This document shows positions 59,760 to 64,000 of a stretch of 64,000 bases of DNA, in pieces. The DNA comes from Phytophthora quininea. Taxonomy: Eukaryota; Oomycota; Peronosporomycetes; Peronosporales; Peronosporaceae. The notes beneath the pieces are model-generated. The model worked only from the letters and a program-made list of their open reading frames with translations. It was not told the origin of the DNA and did not search any database. A program made the translations under genes and the position numbers. The stretch is taken from NCBI GenBank assembly GCA_011947345.1, contig JAAVTG010000524.1:62001-126000 (forward strand). The letters run 5' to 3'. The first letter of the stretch is position 1; every line of letters starts with the position of its first letter.

Positions 59760-61412
59760 CTAGCCGGCGCTGCCGCCGCGGCGGTGGGCGGTTGGATGCA
59801 GCTGTGGACCGCCCGCCTCCGCTACGCTCCGGCGGGATGATTTAGCTTACACGAACTACTAAGTAGCAACCAAAACATACAGGTGTTTCAGAAAATTGCC
59901 GTGCCATTTGTCCAACATAAAGCTGTTCTAGCCGTGGCGGCAGCTACATCTAGCTTCATGCACTCGACTCCTAATCATCCCGTACACGATGCTCTCGTGT
60001 ACTTCCGTCCGTCTTCTACGAACTCTGGATACTCAATCAATGCCTTGAACTTGCTTGAGGTCACGAGACAACGCCACACCGGCCGAAAACGGAAGCGTAC
60101 AGCCCCAAGTTTAACACCGTCTGACCTTGGGCCTTGTTAATCGTCACGAATGCTGGGCGGGAACTGCTTCGTCGTAGCCGGAAGGGGAAATCGGAGTTGT
60201 CGTCGTCGCTCACGAACATCTCGGGATGAGTATTTGGCCTGTTCGTTCTCCAGTCATAATTGTTGCCTAATGACGTGGTTCAAGTCGACGATTCGTAGAC
60301 GCGCCTCGTTGCACAGTCCAAGATCCGGGTTCAGATTTCATCATCACGATGGGGATGCCTTCTTGAGCAGTGTCTGTGAGATGGAATCCCGTTCACGTTC
60401 ACCGAGTGGAGGAACTCCTGCTCGAAAACGTTCCGTCATCATCTCACCAGTCCACCGACAAATACTCCCGCGCTGTCTCCGAGTCGAGCTGCGACTGCCT
60501 CGTTGATTCTTCCGCCGTTCGTAGTCGTCAAAATGGTCCGACTGGCAAAATATTCATTCGTTGCAATCCTGGATTCGCAACGTCGGCATAGGCGTCAATG
60601 ATGCGGGTCATACCCTTGGTATTCTGGAACTATTTCCTCGTCCTCGTCGTCTTACAGGAGGATTCGGGATCAGCATATCAGTAGGAATCTTGATGTAGTC
60701 ATCGCCAGACGTTTTCGTTGCGCCGACCCTTCCAGGCAAGTCAGAGAGAGAGGATATCCTCGTCGCTTGGTTTCGCGCGGGTGGGCCAACGGACGACTAT
60801 CACCTGGAACGACCACGATCGTCATCACGGTCCTATCCGCGCTGTTGCCCGTTTTACCAGTTTTACATCGATACACAATATGACACAATTTAACCGGTTT
60901 GAAAATGGGTGTATTGATGTTGGTTATTTACAGCCAATAGGCTACGCCTGATGGTAGCGACGGCGACGCGCAGTCTGTCGCTGGCGGACTCGGCGGCGTC
61001 GACGACGGTGGCGAGCTTCGCGAGGTGGTAGTGGCGGCGGCAGCGGCGGTGGGCCGATGGTGACCGCCACCAGGGCCATGGTCTCCTGCCGCCGGTCCAA
61101 CCGTGGCAGCTGCTCGGCGGCGGTGCTGTGCCAGAAGCGGCGCTGGCCGTCGCACGCCCGACACCGCCGCGATGCACTCCTGGCGCGTGGCCTCTCGAAG
61201 GCGTCCCACTCGAGGAGCTCCTCAGCAAACGCAGCGGAGGCACTGGTTGCCAAGGCCGTCGATCGAGTGGCGCGCACGCGTCAATTCGGCAGGGTAGCGA
61301 GCGCAGGTAACGTTCCCACGCTCCATCGCGTTTGGTTTGGTTGAGGGGAGGAGGAGGGGGGGACTACTATCGACCTCTTCATTAAGTACGTTTGGTGTGG
61401 ACCACCCTACTA
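59760..61412 (-). mobile_element. Helitron H3, short derivative, 5'-truncated and full of small deletions (1,653 bp)
   Basis: The CTAG end (59763-59760) abuts the 5' end of H2. The internal order is as in H2, but the 230-bp leader is missing: the sequence stops after GGACCACCCTACTAT (61412) and H4 begins on the other strand. Compared with H1, H2 and H4 it lacks many blocks of 1-10 bases, about one every 20-30 bases, while the bases that remain match closely. The hairpin has also lost its loop (CCGCCGCGGCGG near 59773). Confidence 0.8.
60942..61326 (-). pseudogene. CxxC-motif small ORF, H3 copy (most complete C-terminal part)
   Basis: ATG at 61326 gives MERGNVTCARYPAELTRA, then NQCLRCVC. Two missing bases break the frame, and the rest continues from EELLEWDAFE through SRRCRACDGQRRFW to a Pro-rich (GPPPLPPPLPP) and Arg-rich tail ending near 60942. 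The spacing CxxCxCC...CxxC suggests a zinc-binding knuckle. The F-x-x...C-x-x-C layout loosely recalls Stc1-type domains, which is a weak inference. Confidence 0.55.
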
Positions 61413-61710
61413 TCTTAGACTACTACAAGAGACTTGCTGTCTCAATGTCCGTTTGTCCGTCGGTCGGTCGGTCCGTCGCCGAGTTTCGATGGACAAGTTC
61501 CGGCGCTGCCATTGGCTGCCGAGCGCCAGCGACGACGCCCATTCGCCAAAAGAGTTTCGGCCAATCGCTGCCGAGCGGAGCGAAGGCGGCCCGAGAAAGT
61601 GGACCACACCATTCGTACTTTACTGGAATAGTAGGGTGGTCCACACCAAACGTACTTAATGAAGAGGTCGATAGTAGTCCCCCCTCCTCCTCCTCAACCA
61701 AAACCAAACG

Positions 61711-62100
61711 CGATGGAGCGTGGGAACGTTACCTGCGCTCGCTACCCTGCCGAATTGACGCGTCCGCCGCTCGACCTCGACGGCCTTGGCAACCAGTGCC
61801 TCCGCTGCGTTTGCTGCGAGGAGCTCCTCGAGTGGGACGCCTTCGAGAGGCCACGCGCCAGGAGTGCATCGCGGCGGTGTCGGGCGTGACGGCCAGCGCC
61901 GCTTCTGGCACAGCACCGCCGCCGAGCAGCCGCTGCCACGGTTGGACCGGCGGCAGGAGACCATGGCCCTGGTGGCGGTCACCATCGGCCCACCGCCGCT
62001 GCCGCCGCCACTACCACCCTCGCGAAGCTCGCCACCGTCGTCGACGCCGCCGAGGCCAGCGACAGACCGCGCGTCGCCGTCGCTACCATCAGGCGTAGCC
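61711..62100 (+). pseudogene. CxxC-motif small ORF, H4 copy
   Basis: ATG at 61711 encodes MERGNVTCARYPAELTRP, then LDLDGLGNQCLRCVCCEELL and EWDAFERPRARSASRRCRA, then a TGA at 61887-61889, where H3 and H5 instead have two extra bases and read on through RRCRACDGQRRFW. This is the most intact N-terminal half. The downstream part (Pro-rich then Arg-rich) continues in another frame to about 62100. Confidence 0.6.
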
Positions 62101-62279
62101 TATTGGCTGTAAATAACCAACATCAATACACCCATTTTCAATTGGGTTAAATTTGTGTCATATTGTGTATCGATGTAAAAACTGGTAAAACGGGCAACAG
62201 CGTAACGTTTGATAGGACCGTGATGACGATCGTGGTCGTTCCAGGTGATAGTCGTCCGTTGGCCCACCCGCGCGAGAAG

Positions 62280-63170
62280 CCAAGCGATGAGGATATCCTC
62301 TCTTTCTCTGAATTTTTGCTTGCCGTTGGAGAGGGCGGCACGAAAACGTGCTGATCTTGGCAATGACTACATCAAGATTCCTACTGATATGCTGATCCCG
62401 AATCCTCCTGTAGAAGACGACGAGGACGAGGAAATAGTTCCAGGGGCAATACCAAGGGGTGACCCGCATCATTGATGCAATGTATGACGTTGCGAATCCG
62501 TAGGTTGCGACGAATGAATATTTGCCAGTCGGACCATTTTGACGACTACGAACGAGACGGTACGGAGAATCAACGAGGCAGTCGCAGCTCGACTTCCGGA
62601 GACAGCGCGGGAGTATTTGTCGGTGGACTCGGTGGGGGATGATGACGGAACGTTTTTCGAGCAGGAGTTCCTCCACTCGGTGAACGTGAACGGGATTCCA
62701 TCTCACAGACTACTGCTCAAGAAGGGCATCCCCATCGTGATGATGAGAAATCTGAACCCGGATCTTGGACTGTGCAACGAAACGTCTGCGAATCGTCGAC
62801 TTGAAGGACCACGTCATTAGAGCAACAATTATGACTGGAGAACGAACAGGCCAAGAAGTACTCATCCCGAGAATTATGTTCGTGAGCGACGACGACAACT
62901 CCGATTTCCCTTCCGGCTACGACGAAAGCAGTTCCCCGTGCAACCAGCATCCGCCATGACGATTAACAAGGCCCAAGGTCAGACGGTGTTAAACTTGGGG
63001 CTGTACTTGGCTTCCCGTGTTTTTCCATGGCCAGTTGTATGTGGCGTTGTCTCGCGTGACCTCTCGAAGCAAGTTCAAGGCGTTGATTGAGTATCCAGAG
63101 TTCGTAGACCTGGACGGAGGAGTGTACACGAGAAACATCGTGTACACGCAGATTTTGATTAGGAGTCGAG
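62280..63170 (+). pseudogene. RepHel C-terminal remnant in H4
   Basis: Plus-strand pieces SDEDILSFSEF (near 62285), RADLGNDYIKIPTDMLIPNP, TTTNETVRRINEAVAARLPE (62539), SVNVNGIPSHRLLLKKGIPI, RIVDLKDHVIRATIMTGERT and KAQGQTVLNLGLYLAS match the last third of H1. Upstream of SDED the sequence is a Rep scrap, not the normal helicase, marking an internal deletion joint near 62285. No ATPase motifs. Confidence 0.8.
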
Positions 63171-63380
63171 GTGCATTGCTAGGCTAGATGTAGTAGCTTG
63201 CCACTGCGAACTAGAACCTAGCTTTATGTTGGACAAATGGCACTTGGCAATTTTCACGAAACATTTTATACGCCTGTATGTTTTAGGTTGCACTACTTAG
63301 TAGTTCGTGTAAAGCTAAATCATCCCGCCGGAGCGTAAAGAGGCGGGCGGTCCACACAGCTGCATCCAACCATAACCCAC

Positions 63381-63397
63381 CGCCGCGTAGCGGCGGC
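63381..63397 (+). terminator. 3'-terminal hairpin of Helitron H4
   Basis: CCGCCGC-GTA-GCGGCGG, a perfect 7-bp stem with 3-base loop just upstream of CGCTCGGCTAG. It is the mirror of the H1 hairpin. Confidence 0.85.
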
Positions 63398-63407
63398 GCT
63401 CGGCTAG

Positions 63408-64000
63408 TCTTAGACTACTACTAGAGACTTGCTGTCTGTCCGTTTGTCCGTCGGTCGGTCGGTCCGTCGCCGAGTTTCGATGGACAAGTTCCGGCGCTGC
63501 CATTGGCTGCCGAGCGCCAGCGACGGCGGCGCCCATTCGCCGAAAAGAGTTTCGGCCAATCGCTGCCGAGCGGAGCGAAGGCGGCCTGAGACGTGGACCA
63601 CACCAATTCGTACTTTATTACTGGATAGTAGGGTGGTCCACACCATAGTAGGGTGGTCCACACCAAACGTACTTAATGAAGAGGTCGATAGTAGTCCCCC
63701 TCCTCCTCCACCTCAACCAAACCAAACGCGATGGAGCGGAACGTTACCTGCGCTCGCTACCCTGCCGAATTGACGCGTGCGCCGCTCGACCTCGACGGCC
63801 TTGGCAAAGTGCCTCCGCTGCGTTTGCTGCGAGGAGCTCCTCGAGTGGGATGCCTTCGAGAGGCCGCGCGCCAGGAGCGCATCGCGGCGGTGTCGGGCGT
63901 GCGACGGCCAGCGCCGCTTCTGGCACAGCACCGCCGCCGAGCAGCCGCTGCCACGGTGGACCGGCGGCAGGAGACCATGGCCCTGGTGGCGGTCACCATC
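63408..64000 (+). mobile_element. Helitron H5, runs off the window
   Basis: It begins TCTTAGACTACTACTAGAGA at 63408, directly after the CTAG of H4. The 230-bp leader and the start of the CxxC frame (ATG near 63731, SRRCRA and CDGQRRFW region near 63880-63920) are visible. The direct repeat of CCATAGTAGGGTGGTCCACA near 63630-63665 shows the leader tail can duplicate. The rest lies beyond 64000. Confidence 0.8.

Larger units (their letters stand above)
61413..63407 (+). mobile_element. Helitron H4, short derivative, opposite strand (1,995 bp)
   Basis: It starts TCTTAGACTACTACAAGAGA at 61413 and ends CTAG at 63404-63407 after the hairpin 63381-63397. It is a plus-strand copy of the H2 structure: leader 61413-61680, CxxC frame from 61711, Rep scrap (DRTVMTIVVV near 62205-62245), helicase C-terminus (62280-63170). 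It stands head to head with H3 and head to tail with H5 (CTAG followed directly by TCTTAGAC at 63408). Confidence 0.85.

Overview
The window is nuclear DNA of a plant-pathogenic oomycete, most likely Phytophthora or a close relative. The evidence is the gene set: short secreted proteins with RXLR/EER-type motifs, a small cysteine-rich PcF/SCR-like secreted protein, two M96 mating-specific-type genes, an oomycete LRR-like family, many ankyrin remnants with the WLHEN..GCTT.AMD signature, and the transposons (Ty1/copia, DIRS-like tyrosine-recombinase elements, Helitrons). Gene spacing is tight in the first 24 kb and the rest is repeat-dominated.

Layout. 1-14.5 kb is an effector/duplication cluster. 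It holds a rearranged RXLR pseudogene interrupted by an 814-bp terminal-inverted-repeat element, a copia pol remnant (-), a broken LRR-like gene (+), a broken M96-like gene (+), an RXLR-like gene, a second M96-like gene, a ferric reductase/NADPH-oxidase-like gene (-), two more RXLR-type genes, and a better copy of the LRR-like gene (-). 15.0-24.1 kb is one very long gene (-): a repeat-rich N-terminal half fused to a full-size ABCG transporter whose two ATP sites have lost their P-loop lysines. 24.1-34.7 kb is a graveyard of ankyrin-family pseudogenes containing a 2,093-bp tandem segmental duplication; each copy carries one PcF-like gene. 34.9-36.7 kb holds an aminotransferase fragment and a coiled-coil protein. 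37-49 kb holds two DIRS-like elements facing tail to tail, the first split by a 2.4-kb insertion. 49.1-51.1 kb is an old Helitron helicase remnant (+).

51.3-64.0 kb is a Helitron array. It contains one long RepHel element (51296-57812), then short derivatives H2 (57813-59759) and H3 (59760-61412) on the same strand, and H4 (61413-63407) and H5 (63408 onward) on the opposite strand. Three of the four junctions are exact 3'-CTAG / 5'-TCTTAGAC head-to-tail joins. The other (H3/H4) is head to head. The short copies carry a small CxxC...CxxC reading frame absent from the long element.

Caveat: almost every long gene here is interrupted by one-base frame changes, many in homopolymers. Part of the apparent pseudogenisation may be sequencing or assembly error, so genes are described by motif content rather than by uninterrupted reading frame. 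All functions are assigned by eye from motifs; no database search was run.
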